Shown: positions 54,637-63,581, numbered from the stretch's first letter. The stretch is 64,000 bases of DNA from a bacterium (GCA_905221325.1 CAJNCS010000004.1:62001-126000), one strand, 5' to 3'. Notes: generated by a model from the letters alone, not told the origin. Made by a program: numbers and translations.

Positions 54637-55017
54637 ATGAAAACAAATACACTTGCTCGTGTCAATGCTATTTTGGGTCTTATTTCAGGAATTGTATTAC
54701 TTTTAGCGCCAGTCATCATGTTTATGATGGCTGTTGGAGCTGCTGCAGCGACTGAAGACGCAGATGTAACACTTGGAACATTGACAGGGATTTCAATTAT
54801 TTTGTTATTGGTTTAAATTGCTGTTTTGGTATTGGGAATTGTTGCTATTGTTTATTATAAAGATGATGAACGTGTTACGAATGCACCTTCTGTTTTGCTC
54901 ATTGTAGGTGGTGCGGTCGGTTTGATTCCACTTTTGGGATGGGTAGGTGGAATTCTAACCATTATTGGTGGTTCACTCTACTTTGGAACATTGAAAAAAT
55001 TTGTAATTGAAGAGTAG
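54637..55017 (+). pseudogene. Small membrane protein gene interrupted by an in-frame stop
   Basis: A good ribosome site (AAGGAG) and ATG at 54637 open a frame MKTNTLARVNAILGL... that ends at TAA 54814-54816. The same frame continues without a break as IAVLVLGIVAIVYY... to 55017. Without the stop the product would be a protein of about 126 residues with four hydrophobic helices, like the small DUF4064-type membrane proteins. The change is a single codon, so it may be a recent mutation, a sequencing error or a strain variant. The first part alone (59 residues, two helices) could still be made. Confidence 0.75.
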
Positions 55018-55083
55018 TAGTTTTTTAATTGTTTAGGAGAGACTGCTTCATTTTCTGTTGAGAACAATTATGATAATATAATA

Positions 55084-55114
55084 AAGAGAAGGCTGAGAAG
55101 CTCTTCTCTTTTTC
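55084..55114 (+). terminator. Intrinsic terminator before gpmA
   Basis: AAGAGAAG (55084-55091) and CTTCTCTT (55103-55110) with an 11-base loop and TTTTT. Confidence 0.82.
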
Positions 55115-55205
55115 GTTGATTTTCACTAGCTTTTTTGTGAAAAATTGTGTAAAATGGAATAGATAAACGAGGACAACCTCGAAAAATAAAAGGAGAATCC
55201 ATCTA

Positions 55206-55898
55206 ATGGTAAAATTGGTTTTTGCTCGCCACGGTGAGTCTGAATGGAACAAAGCTAACCTTTTCACTGGTTGGGCTGATGTTGATTTGTCTGAAAAAGG
55301 AACACAACAAGCGATTGACGCTGGTAAATTGATCAAAGAAGCTGGTATCGAATTTGACCAAGCTTACACTTCAGTATTGAAACGTGCGATTAAAACAACA
55401 AACTTGGCTCTTGAAGCTGCTGACCAATTGTGGGTTCCAGTTGAAAAATCATGGCGCTTAAACGAACGTCACTACGGTGGTTTGACTGGTAAAAACAAGG
55501 CTGAAGCTGCTGAACAATTTGGTGATGAGCAAGTTCACATCTGGCGTCGTTCATACGATGTATTGCCTCCAAACATGGACCGTGATGATGAGCACTCAGC
55601 GCACACTGACCGTCGTTACGCTTCACTTGACGACTCAGTTATCCCAGATGCTGAAAACTTGAAAGTGACTTTGGAACGTGCCCTTCCATTCTGGGAAGAC
55701 AAAATCGCTCCAGCACTTAAAGATGGTAAAAACGTATTCGTAGGAGCTCACGGTAACTCAATCCGTGCCCTTGTAAAACACATCAAACGCTTGTCAGACG
55801 ACGAAATCATGGATGTGGAAATCCCTAACTTCCCACCATTGGTATTCGAATTTGACGAAAAATTGAACGTGGTTTCTGAATACTACCTTGGAAAATAA
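55206..55898 (+). CDS. gpmA: 2,3-bisphosphoglycerate-dependent phosphoglycerate mutase
   Basis: Interconverts 3- and 2-phosphoglycerate in glycolysis. The 230-residue protein has the phosphohistidine motif [10 protein letters not shown] (about 5-14), [11 protein letters not shown] (about 89-99) and the second catalytic histidine in [11 protein letters not shown] (about 179-189). AAAGGAG lies upstream of the ATG. Codon use is strongly biased toward common codons, fitting high expression. It is flanked by terminators on both sides. Confidence 0.97.
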   Translation: MVKLVFARHGESEWNKANLFTGWADVDLSEKGTQQAIDAGKLIKEAGIEFDQAYTSVLKRAIKTTNLALEAADQLWVPVEKSWRLNERHYGGLTGKNKAEAAEQFGDEQVHIWRRSYDVLPPNMDRDDEHSAHTDRRYASLDDSVIPDAENLKVTLERALPFWEDKIAPALKDGKNVFVGAHGNSIRALVKHIKRLSDDEIMDVEIPNFPPLVFEFDEKLNVVSEYYLGK

Positions 55899-55908
55899 TC
55901 TATAAACA

Positions 55909-55935
55909 GAAAGCCTAGATTACTAGGCTTTTTTG
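55909..55935 (+). terminator. Intrinsic terminator of gpmA
   Basis: AAGCCTAG (55911-55918) and CTAGGCTT (55923-55930) with a 4-base loop, then a T-run. Confidence 0.9.
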
Positions 55936-55944
55936 TTTTTGCTT

Positions 55945-55959
55945 CTAGTTTCCAACTAG
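55945..55959 (+). promoter_or_regulatory. Inverted repeat at the ABC exporter promoter
   Basis: CTAGTT-tcc-AACTAG, just upstream of TATAAT at 55972-55977, over the place where a -35 box would be. It is a candidate operator; no regulator gene is next to it. Confidence 0.45.
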
Positions 55960-56019
55960 TTGAAAAAGCGTTATAATGATAGTAAAGAGTGACTAAATTG
56001 TAAGAAAGAGAGAAGGACG

Positions 56020-56721
56020 ATGGCTTATATTGAAATGAAACACAGCTACAAGCGTTACCAGGTTGGGGATACGGAGATTGTGGCTAATCGCGATGTGAAT
56101 TTTGAAATCGAAAAGGGGGAGCTGGTCATTATCCTTGGTGCTTCAGGTGCTGGAAAATCAACCGTTCTCAATCTTTTAGGAGGTATGGATACCAATGATG
56201 AGGGGGAGATTTGGATCGATGGTGCTAATATTGCCAACTATAGTTCGCACCAACGAACAAACTATCGTCGTGAAGATGTGGGCTTTGTTTTTCAGTTTTA
56301 CAATCTAGTCTCCAATCTAACAGCCAAGGAAAACGTGGAGTTGGCCTCAGAAATCGTAGCGGATGCCCTAGATCCAGAGCAAGTGCTCAAAGACGTAGGT
56401 CTGGCTCATCGCCTGAATAACTTTCCAGCCCAGCTTTCTGGAGGGGAGCAACAGCGGGTATCTATTGCACGGGCAGTAGCCAAAAATCCTAAAATCCTCC
56501 TCTGTGATGAACCGACAGGTGCCTTGGATTACCAGACGGGGAAGCAAGTCTTGAAGATTCTCCAAGACATGTCTCGTCAAAAGGGGGCGACTGTGATTAT
56601 TGTGACCCACAATGGTGCGCTAGTTCCTATCGCAGATCGCGTGATTCATATGCGTGATGCCACGGTTAAGAGTGTGACGATTAATGAGCATCCGCAGGAT
56701 ATCGATACATTGGAGTATTAG
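56020..56721 (+). CDS. ABC transporter ATP-binding protein (LolD/MacB type)
   Basis: A 233-residue ATPase with Walker [10 protein letters not shown] (about 40-48), Q-loop [17 protein letters not shown], signature [14 protein letters not shown] (about 139-152) and Walker [12 protein letters not shown] (about 158-168). The DEPTGALD motif and size are typical of ATPases that pair with large FtsX-like permeases. The ATG has AGAAGGAC upstream. The permease gene starts 2 bases after its stop. Confidence 0.92.
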   Translation: MAYIEMKHSYKRYQVGDTEIVANRDVNFEIEKGELVIILGASGAGKSTVLNLLGGMDTNDEGEIWIDGANIANYSSHQRTNYRREDVGFVFQFYNLVSNLTAKENVELASEIVADALDPEQVLKDVGLAHRLNNFPAQLSGGEQQRVSIARAVAKNPKILLCDEPTGALDYQTGKQVLKILQDMSRQKGATVIIVTHNGALVPIADRVIHMRDATVKSVTINEHPQDIDTLEY

Positions 56722-56722
56722 G

Positions 56723-59425
56723 ATGAAAAAAACATATCGGAAAGACCTATTTCAGTCAGTGACGACTTCAAAGGGACGCTTTGTTTCTATCTTAACCTTG
56801 ATGATGCTGGGTTCTTTAGCTCTAGTTGGACTCAAAGTGGCCAGTCCAAACATGGAACGTACGGCAGAAGATTATCTCCGTAAAGCCAATACCCTGGATC
56901 TGGCCGTAATAGCTGATTATGGCTTGGACAAAGAAGACCAGGACGAACTAAAGACCCTTAAAGGAGCAAGTGTTGAGTTTGGCTATATGGCAGACCTAAC
57001 AGTTGAAAATAGTGAAGAAGCGGTTCGACTTTATTCCAAACCAGAGAGCATTTCAACCTTCCAAGTGACAGAAGGGCGACTGCCAGAGTCTGATGAGGAA
57101 ATTGCCTTGGCTGATTTCTGGAAAGACCGCTATCAGATTGGGCAGACCATTACCTTTAGCAAGAAAGAAGAAGGGAAGTCCGTTATAAAATCCCAAACTT
57201 TCACAATTACTGGATTTGTTCAGTCGGGTGAGATGCTTTCTCAAAAAGACTTAGGGAGTGCTAGCAGTGGAAATGGAAGCTTGGCTGGCTATGGAGTAAT
57301 TTTACCCAGTCAGTTTGATACAGAAGTCTACAGTATTGCGCGTGTGCGCTATGACGATTTAAAAAATCTGGATGCTTTTTCATCAGACTATAGGACGAAA
57401 AGAGCTCAACATCAGGAAGAGTTGCAAGACTTGCTGGAAGATAATGGTCAAAAAAGATTGGCAAGTATCAAAGCAAATGGGCAAAAGAGCCTGGAAGAGG
57501 GCAAAGAACAACTCCAAACAGCTGAAAGTAACCTTCAAAAAGGCAAGAGTCAGCTAGAGCAGGCTGAAAGTCGCTTGAAAACGCAAGAAGAACAAGCGAC
57601 CGCTTTACCTGAGCCTCAAAAGAGTCAAGCCAAGGGACAGCTGACAAAAGCTAAGGAAGAATTGGCGACTAAAAAAGAAAAACTGTCTCAAACAGAGAGT
57701 GATCTAGCCAAGGAAAAATGGAAGCTTGAACAGCGTCAGAAAGAGCTTGATGAACTGGCAGAGCCGAAATACCACGTATACAATCGCCAAACCATGCCAG
57801 GTGGACAAGGTTATCTCATGTACAGTAATGCATCATCAAGCATTCGTTCAGTCGGAAATATCTTCCCAGTGGTGCTATATATGGTCGCCGCGATGGTGAC
57901 CTTTACAACGATAACTCGCTTTGTAGACGAAGAGCGCACCAATGCTGGTATTTTCAAGGCCTTGGGTTACCGCAACCGAGATATTGTTGCCAAGTTTGTC
58001 CTTTATGGTTTTCTTGCAGGAACTGTGGGAACCATTTTAGGAACGCTTCTAGGACATTATCTCCTTGCAGGGGTGATTTCAGATGTTATAACAGCTGGGA
58101 TGGTCGTTGGTAAAAGTCAGGAGTATTTCTACTGGTCTTATAGCCTTCTTGCCCTAGCCTTAAGTTGGGTATCCAGCGTTTTGCCAGCTTATCTGGTAGC
58201 GCGGAGGGAACTACACGATGAAGCAGCCCAACTCTTGCTTCCCAAACCTCCCGTTAAAGGATCAAAAATTTTACTGGAACGCCTGAGCTTTATTTGGAGT
58301 CGTATGAGCTTTACTCATAAGGTTACGGTGAGAAATATCTTCCGTTATAAGCAACGAATGTTGATGACCATTTTTGGAGTTGCGGGTTCGGTTGCTCTCT
58401 TATTTGCAGGTCTTGGCATTCAGTCATCTGTGGGAGGAGTTTCCGAGCGCCAATTTGAACAAATCCAGCAATACCAGATGATTGTAGCGGAAAAGAGCAG
58501 TGCGAGTGAGCAAGAAAAAGCAGATCTAGAGGGTAGCTTACAAGCTGAATCTATCCATGCTTATCAAAAGATTTACTCTAAATCCATTGAAAAAGATTTC
58601 AAAGGAAAAGCAGGACTTCAAACCATCACCATGATGGTTACTAGTAGAGAAGACTTCAAGCCCTTTATCGAATTAGAGGAAAATGGGCGAGAGGTGCAGG
58701 TCACTGATGGAGCGGTCGTGAGTCAAAAATTAGCCCAACTAGCAGGTGTTACGATTGGAGACAAGCTGGAGCTTGATGGGAAGGAAATCAAGGTCGCGGC
58801 TATTTCTGAAAACTATGTTGGACACTTTGTTTATCTCAACCGAGCGACATACGAACAAGTCTACGGCACCAGTCCGCAAGACAATACCTATCTAGTAAAA
58901 TTAAAAGAGCCAACACCTTCCAATACGGAGAAAGAAGCAGCTATCTTTATGGAAAATGCAGCTATTTCTGGGGTCGTCCAGAATGCAACGGCTATCCATC
59001 TCTTTGAATCCGTGGCTAGTTCGCTCAATAAAACCATGGCAATCCTTGTCCTTGTTTCCGTTTTACTAGCCATTGTCATTCTCTACAATCTCACTAACAT
59101 CAATGTGGCAGAACGTATTCGTGAACTTTCCACTATTAAGGTTCTTGGTTTCCATAATAAAGAAGTGACCCTCTATATCTACCGTGAGACCATGGTGCTA
59201 TCCCTTGTGGGGATTGTTCTCGGTTTGGTAGCTGGCCACTATTTACATCAATTTTTGATTCAAATGATTTCACCAGCCACCATACTCTTTTATCCTCAAG
59301 TCAGCTGGGAAGTCTATGCTCTTCCAATCGTCGCAGTGACTGTGATTTTGGCTTTACTGGGTGTCTTTGTCAATCACCACTTGAGAAAAGTGGATATGCT
59401 TGAAGCCCTGAAATCAGTAGAGTAA
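56723..59425 (+). CDS. FtsX-like ABC permease with large extracellular coiled-coil domain
   Basis: A 900-residue permease. An N-terminal helix (FVSILTLMMLGSLALVGLKV) is followed by an extracellular region of about 300 residues with a long charged coiled coil (about 230-345, Lys/Glu/Gln-rich). Two FtsX-type groups of membrane helices lie near 370-490 and 740-890. The frame extends 13 codons upstream, but the ATG at 56723 follows the ATPase stop and gives MKKTYRKDLF. Such mechanotransmission ABC systems move peptides or signal envelope stress rather than carrying ordinary substrates; the substrate here is unknown. Confidence 0.88.
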   Translation: MKKTYRKDLFQSVTTSKGRFVSILTLMMLGSLALVGLKVASPNMERTAEDYLRKANTLDLAVIADYGLDKEDQDELKTLKGASVEFGYMADLTVENSEEAVRLYSKPESISTFQVTEGRLPESDEEIALADFWKDRYQIGQTITFSKKEEGKSVIKSQTFTITGFVQSGEMLSQKDLGSASSGNGSLAGYGVILPSQFDTEVYSIARVRYDDLKNLDAFSSDYRTKRAQHQEELQDLLEDNGQKRLASIKANGQKSLEEGKEQLQTAESNLQKGKSQLEQAESRLKTQEEQATALPEPQKSQAKGQLTKAKEELATKKEKLSQTESDLAKEKWKLEQRQKELDELAEPKYHVYNRQTMPGGQGYLMYSNASSSIRSVGNIFPVVLYMVAAMVTFTTITRFVDEERTNAGIFKALGYRNRDIVAKFVLYGFLAGTVGTILGTLLGHYLLAGVISDVITAGMVVGKSQEYFYWSYSLLALALSWVSSVLPAYLVARRELHDEAAQLLLPKPPVKGSKILLERLSFIWSRMSFTHKVTVRNIFRYKQRMLMTIFGVAGSVALLFAGLGIQSSVGGVSERQFEQIQQYQMIVAEKSSASEQEKADLEGSLQAESIHAYQKIYSKSIEKDFKGKAGLQTITMMVTSREDFKPFIELEENGREVQVTDGAVVSQKLAQLAGVTIGDKLELDGKEIKVAAISENYVGHFVYLNRATYEQVYGTSPQDNTYLVKLKEPTPSNTEKEAAIFMENAAISGVVQNATAIHLFESVASSLNKTMAILVLVSVLLAIVILYNLTNINVAERIRELSTIKVLGFHNKEVTLYIYRETMVLSLVGIVLGLVAGHYLHQFLIQMISPATILFYPQVSWEVYALPIVAVTVILALLGVFVNHHLRKVDMLEALKSVE

Positions 59426-59450
59426 TTCACGGTTTTAAACAGTAAATCAG

Positions 59451-59479
59451 TTGACAAAGTCTCTGCTTCTTGGTAGAAT
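59451..59479 (+). promoter_or_regulatory. Strong promoter of rpsO
   Basis: TTGACA (59451-59456), a 17-base spacer and TAGAAT (59474-59479) with TGG before it. Confidence 0.85.
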
Positions 59480-59486
59480 AAGAACT

Positions 59487-59569
59487 GTCGTAAAGACAAA
59501 TAACTTCTTCTTGGTTACAGGCATGCCAACCTGTCACTCGGATGAAGCCAAATAAAAAGGAGAAACATC
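59487..59569 (+). promoter_or_regulatory. Structured leader of rpsO
   Basis: TTGG (59511-59514) pairs with CCAA (59548-59551), enclosing ACAGG / CCTGT (59517-59521 / 59530-59534). S15 autoregulates through leader RNA in several bacteria, and this fold is a candidate for that. Confidence 0.45.
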
Positions 59570-59839
59570 ATGGCAATCTCAAAAGAGAAAAAAAATGAAA
59601 TCATCGCACAATATGCACGTCACGAAGGTGATACAGGTTCAGTAGAGGTTCAAGTTGCTGTCCTTACTTGGGAAATCAACCACCTTAACGAACACATCAA
59701 ACAACACAAAAAAGACCACGCTACTTACCGTGGATTGATGAAGAAAATCGGTCGCCGTCGTAACTTGCTTGCATACTTGCGTAAAAACGACGTTAACCGT
59801 TACCGTGAGTTGATCAACTCTCTAGGACTTCGTCGTTAA
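59570..59839 (+). CDS. rpsO: 30S ribosomal protein S15
   Basis: An 89-residue ribosomal protein that binds the central domain of 16S rRNA early in 30S assembly. Family features are [16 protein letters not shown] (about 18-33), the [25 protein letters not shown] helix region (about 46-70, in part) and the C-terminal [18 protein letters not shown] precedes the ATG. It is monocistronic, with a strong promoter and structured flanks. Confidence 0.98.
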   Translation: MAISKEKKNEIIAQYARHEGDTGSVEVQVAVLTWEINHLNEHIKQHKKDHATYRGLMKKIGRRRNLLAYLRKNDVNRYRELINSLGLRR

Positions 59840-59846
59840 TCATGAT

Positions 59847-59940
59847 GCTAAGGGCACCAAAAATCCGTATAAAAATAGGGAAACGACACAGTGTTCGATG
59901 AACACAAGGAGTTTCATCTTTTTCACTAGGATTTTAGCCC
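59847..59940 (+). other. Long imperfect RNA-like hairpin downstream of rpsO
   Basis: A chain of matched arms folds this stretch on itself: GGGC/GCCC (59852-59855 / 59937-59940), AAAATCC/GGATTTT (59860-59866 / 59929-59935), AAAAA/TTTTT (59871-59875 / 59119+800 i.e. 59919-59923), GAAAC/GTTTC (59880-59884 / 59911-59915) and GTGTTC/GAACAC (59891-59896 / 59900-59905). About 27 base pairs are separated by small internal loops. It has no coding frame. It could be a 3' UTR-derived RNA or a miniature repeat. Confidence 0.55.
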
Positions 59941-59951
59941 GAGCTCAAATC

Positions 59952-59977
59952 AGCTCTCTGACTTCAGAGGGCTTTTT
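59952..59977 (+). terminator. Intrinsic terminator after rpsO
   Basis: AGCTCTCTG (59952-59960) pairs with CAGAGGGCT (59964-59972), followed by TTTTTC. A short competing stem, GAGCT / AGCTC (59941-59945 / 59952-59956), shares its 5' arm. Confidence 0.82.
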
Positions 59978-59993
59978 CTATATATTTCCATTC

Positions 59994-60022
59994 TTGTTCA
60001 TCTAATAGAAATATGGTATACT
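59994..60022 (+). promoter_or_regulatory. Promoter of the iron-siderophore transporter operon
   Basis: TTGTTC (59994-59999), a 17-base spacer and TATACT (60017-60022) preceded by TGG (extended -10). Confidence 0.65.
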
Positions 60023-60071
60023 TTTTATGAGAATTTTCTAAATTTTTAAGATTCTATCAAAGGAGATTTGC

Positions 60072-61118
60072 ATGCTTTCCAAATTTTCTGGAAGCCGACG
60101 GGACCTGCAATTTGTGTTACTTTTAGGTATTTTGCTAGCTGTTTTAGGGATTTCGCTCTTTCTGGCAGTTTCTATGGGATCCGTTGCGATTGATCTAGGC
60201 GATACCTATCGGATTATTTTGAGCAGGTTGGGTTTTCCTCTTGAGATAGGAGAGGTTTCTAAGTCCACTCTTGCCATTGTATGGAACATGAGATTCCCCC
60301 GAGTATTGTTAGGTCTGATAGTAGGGGCTGGTCTTTCTATGTGTGGTAGCGTGATGCAGTCTACAGTAAACAATCCCATTGCTGAGCCTTATGTCTTAGG
60401 AATTTCTGCGGGTGCAACTCTAGGGGCAACTTTGAGCATCATTCTTGGTTTAAAATTGGTGATTAGCCTTGGAGCTTTTTTAGGAGCTATTTTGGCAACA
60501 ATTGCTGTCCTTATCATTGCCTCTATGCAGGGCAGGATGACGACTTCTAGTCTGATTTTATCAGGAACGGTGGTCAATGCTCTCTTTCTGGCATTTTCCA
60601 ACTTTATTATCTCAGTTGGCGCTAATGCGGACAGTGTGATGACCATTAAGTTTTGGACCATGGGTTCGCTTGCTGGGACTTCTTGGTCTGACTTAGTCCT
60701 GCCAACTATAGTAGTAGGATTGGCCTTTCTATTTTTCGCTACCCAGTATCGTGTTTTTAATGCGATGATGATGGGAGATGAAACTGCTTTAACTTTGGGA
60801 ATTCCCTTACGCTTCTACTGGTATCTTTATGTGACCATGGTGGCTGTGCTGACAGCTGTCTTGGTGGCAACTTGTGGGATTATTGGATTTGTTGGTTTGA
60901 TTACTCCTCACTTAGCTCGAGGGTTAGTAGGAACGAATTACAGGAGACTTTTTCCCATTGCGACCTTACTGGGTGCTCTCTTTGTCGTCTGGGCAGATGT
61001 ACTCTCTCGTGTTATTATTCCAAATGCTGAGCTGCCGATTGGTATTTTCACAGCCTTGGTAGGTGCTCCCTTCTTCATCTACATTGTAGGAGGTAGGCGA
61101 AGGGAGGTGAGGGCCTGA
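60072..61118 (+). CDS. FecCD-family ABC permease for iron complexes
   Basis: A 348-residue permease with about nine or ten membrane helices. The typical FecCD/BtuC pieces are MRFPRVLLGLIVGAGLSMCGSVMQ (about 74-97, in part), NPIAEPYVLGISAGA (about 102-116) and CGIIGFVGLITPHLARGLVG (about 267-286, in part). Only one permease gene is present, so the channel is presumably a homodimer. AAAGGAG precedes the ATG. It is the first gene of a four-gene operon. Confidence 0.9.
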   Translation: MLSKFSGSRRDLQFVLLLGILLAVLGISLFLAVSMGSVAIDLGDTYRIILSRLGFPLEIGEVSKSTLAIVWNMRFPRVLLGLIVGAGLSMCGSVMQSTVNNPIAEPYVLGISAGATLGATLSIILGLKLVISLGAFLGAILATIAVLIIASMQGRMTTSSLILSGTVVNALFLAFSNFIISVGANADSVMTIKFWTMGSLAGTSWSDLVLPTIVVGLAFLFFATQYRVFNAMMMGDETALTLGIPLRFYWYLYVTMVAVLTAVLVATCGIIGFVGLITPHLARGLVGTNYRRLFPIATLLGALFVVWADVLSRVIIPNAELPIGIFTALVGAPFFIYIVGGRRREVRA

Positions 61119-61119
61119 T

Positions 61120-61875
61120 ATGGACTTGATTTGTCAGGATGTCCACTTTGGACTAGGAGAGAAAAAAATCCTCAAAGGAGTTTCTCTTAAGGTTGAGGGG
61201 CATCAATTTCACACGATACTAGGACCGAATGGAAGTGGAAAAACCAGCCTGCTTAAACTCCTCTATCGTCAGGAAAAGGCGGACAAGGGCTTGATAAGCC
61301 TAGATGGAAAGCCGCTGGAGCATTGGTCACTCAAAGAAACAGCCAAGCAAATGGCAGTTGTCACCCAGTTTAATCAATTGCAGTTTGATTGTACAGTTGA
61401 GGAAATCGTCTTGCTGGGAAGAACTCCCCACCTCTCTTTTTTACAGAAGGAAAAGGAAAGGGATTATGCCCTCGTTCAAGATGCTCTCGTCAAGGTGGAT
61501 ATGCTTGAGAAGAAAACTCGTCTCTATTCGTCCCTATCAGGGGGAGAGAAACAGAGAGTCTTGTTGGCACGTGCCTTGGCGCAAGAACCGACTCTCTTGC
61601 TTCTGGACGAACCAACCAATCATCTGGATATCAAGTATCAGCTAGACTTGTTGGCCATTGTGAAGAATCTCAAGGTCAATGTTCTAGCTGTCCTACATGA
61701 TATTCAACTTGCTTGTCGCTATTCGGATTATCTCTATCTGATGAAAGAGGGAGAAATTCTTTATCAGGGGACTCCACAAGAGACTATCACTCCAGAGTCA
61801 TTGCAAACTGTATATGGTGTTCAAAGTCAGGTGACTTGGACTGAGGATCAGCAAGCCATGATTCACTATTTATAA
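61120..61875 (+). CDS. ABC transporter ATP-binding protein for iron complexes
   Basis: A 251-residue ATPase of the FecE/FepC group with Walker A GPNGSGKTS (about 36-44), signature SLSGGEKQRVLLARA (about 138-152) and Walker B LLLLDEPTNHLD (about 158-169). It starts 1 base after the permease stop, with GGGAGG upstream. It pairs with the neighbouring permease and lipoprotein to form a BtuCD-F type importer. Confidence 0.92.
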   Translation: MDLICQDVHFGLGEKKILKGVSLKVEGHQFHTILGPNGSGKTSLLKLLYRQEKADKGLISLDGKPLEHWSLKETAKQMAVVTQFNQLQFDCTVEEIVLLGRTPHLSFLQKEKERDYALVQDALVKVDMLEKKTRLYSSLSGGEKQRVLLARALAQEPTLLLLDEPTNHLDIKYQLDLLAIVKNLKVNVLAVLHDIQLACRYSDYLYLMKEGEILYQGTPQETITPESLQTVYGVQSQVTWTEDQQAMIHYL

Positions 61876-61894
61876 GAATGAAAAGGAAAACAAA

Positions 61895-62905
61895 ATGAAA
61901 AAAACACTAAGCATTTTACTCGTAACAGTAGCTACCTTAACCATGGCAGCTTGTGGTAACACTACTACAGAAAAAGCTACTACACAGTCTAGCACAGAAA
62001 CAAGTCAAAAGGCCAGCACAGAGACAACTTATCCACTAACGGTCAAAACCTATGACGTTAAAGGGAATGAAGTCGAACAAGTCTTTGACAAGGCACCTGA
62101 AAAAGTTATCACCAACAATCTTTCAACAACTGAAATCTTACTGGAGTTAGGCTTGAAGGATAAAATTGCTGGCATGCTCAACCCTGACAATGCTGTAACA
62201 GACAAATACAAGGACGCAATTGCGACGATTCCTCAAATTGGCGATAAAAAAACAGTCTCACAAGAGACAGTCCTTTCTTATGAGCCAGATGCGGTGATGG
62301 GTCGAAACATGATGTTTTCTGAAAAATCCTTGGGGACAGTTAGCACTTGGAATGAAAACAAAATCCCAGTTTATACGCAAAAAGCTTCTCTCTCAACGAT
62401 TCAGCAAGATTTGGGGAATATCGTAGAAGATGTCAAAAATCTTGGAATGATTTTCAATGTTCAGGACAAGGCTAATGAATACGCAGCCCAATTACAAGCT
62501 AAAATTGACGCTGTTAAGAAAGCAAACCCGACAAGCCAAGGTGAAAAGAAAAAGGCTTTGATTATGGTTGCTTATAATGACGAAACCTTTGGTGCTTACA
62601 AGTCTGCTTTGCAAGAAAGCTTGTTGAATCAACTTGGTTATACAAACGTTGCAACGGGAACATCAGGCTTGACCTTGGAAAATCTCGTGTCAATGGATCC
62701 TGAGTTGATTATCTATGTGACCAGCGACCGCAATAAAAAATTGGATGCCAATGCAGTAGAGTTGATGAAGGCAAATGAAGTTTTAGAAAACGTTCCTGCA
62801 ATTAAGAATCAAAAAATCATGACCATTTCTTACGATGAGTTGATGGACTATGGTCCAGCAGTGATTGATTCCCTTGAGAAAATCAATGACTTTATCAATA
62901 AATAA
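61895..62905 (+). CDS. Iron-complex substrate-binding lipoprotein
   Basis: A 336-residue lipoprotein with lipobox LTMAACG (Cys about 20) and a Thr/Ser-rich linker, followed by a class III periplasmic-binding fold (KVITNNLSTTEILLELGL, LSYEPDAVMGRNM, LVSMDPELIIYVTSDRN). This class binds ferric siderophores, heme or cobalamin. The esterase gene that overlaps its end favours a siderophore. AAGGAAAAC precedes the ATG. The precise ligand cannot be told from sequence. Confidence 0.88.
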   Translation: MKKTLSILLVTVATLTMAACGNTTTEKATTQSSTETSQKASTETTYPLTVKTYDVKGNEVEQVFDKAPEKVITNNLSTTEILLELGLKDKIAGMLNPDNAVTDKYKDAIATIPQIGDKKTVSQETVLSYEPDAVMGRNMMFSEKSLGTVSTWNENKIPVYTQKASLSTIQQDLGNIVEDVKNLGMIFNVQDKANEYAAQLQAKIDAVKKANPTSQGEKKKALIMVAYNDETFGAYKSALQESLLNQLGYTNVATGTSGLTLENLVSMDPELIIYVTSDRNKKLDANAVELMKANEVLENVPAIKNQKIMTISYDELMDYGPAVIDSLEKINDFINK

Positions 62906-63578
62906 TGAGTTTGATTGGGAAGGAATCCAAGTTAAGGTCAGCCTTCCTTCGACCTATGATCCCAACCAAACTTATCCAGCTATTCTCTTGAATGATGGAA
63001 ACTTGGATTTTCTATCTTCCCTTTCAGAATCTGTGATTTTAGTGGGCTTGACCTCTGAAAATCGCCTAGACGACTACACTCCATGGAAGGCAGCTGCTCT
63101 GAGAGAGGGGGCTCCAGATTTTGGCGGTCAGGCAAATGCCTATCATGGTCATTTATTTGGAGGTCTTTTAGACAAGTTGCAGTCGCTTTATCTCCTGGAC
63201 AAAAATCGCCTTGCTTATGGAGGATATTCACTAGGTGGATTGGCTGCAGTATACAGTCTTTTCCATTTTGACAAGGTCTCTTGTATCTTCTCTATCTGCG
63301 GTTCCTTTTGGTTTCCAGATTTTGTGACTTATTGCAAGGATGAGAATGTGAGAAATTTAGATTGTTTACTGTATTTACAGAATGGTCAAACAGAAGGAGC
63401 CCATCATACCAATCGTCTGGCTCAGGCACCAGCCTATGCTGAGCAGATCCATATCAGTCTTCAGCAATGCTATCCAACTGGTCAGTTTGTCTTTGATCCC
63501 TATGGGCATCATGAGCAGGTAGCTGAGCGCTTTCTAGCCTTTTCCATCTGGTTGGCCCAAAAATGGAAAATTGCATAA
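62886..63578 (+). CDS. Fes/IroE-like alpha/beta-hydrolase (putative siderophore esterase)
   Basis: A 230-residue cytoplasmic hydrolase of the esterase D/Fes-like group: YPAILLNDGNLDFLS (about 29-43), GLTSENRLDDYTPW (about 53-66), the nucleophile elbow GGYSLGGLAA (about 111-120) and the catalytic His region YGHHEQVAERF (about 204-214). Relatives cut ferric siderophore ester bonds to release iron. The ATG at 62886 lies inside the binding-protein gene, which it overlaps by 20 bases, so translation is coupled. A TTG at 62865 is less likely. No signal peptide is seen. Confidence 0.78.
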   Translation: MTLSINNEFDWEGIQVKVSLPSTYDPNQTYPAILLNDGNLDFLSSLSESVILVGLTSENRLDDYTPWKAAALREGAPDFGGQANAYHGHLFGGLLDKLQSLYLLDKNRLAYGGYSLGGLAAVYSLFHFDKVSCIFSICGSFWFPDFVTYCKDENVRNLDCLLYLQNGQTEGAHHTNRLAQAPAYAEQIHISLQQCYPTGQFVFDPYGHHEQVAERFLAFSIWLAQKWKIA

Positions 63579-63581
63579 AAG

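Noticed and set aside
55960..55977. TTGAAA next to TATAAT before the MacB-like ABC genes
   Set aside because: The spacing is only 6 bases, so TTGAAA cannot be the -35 box.
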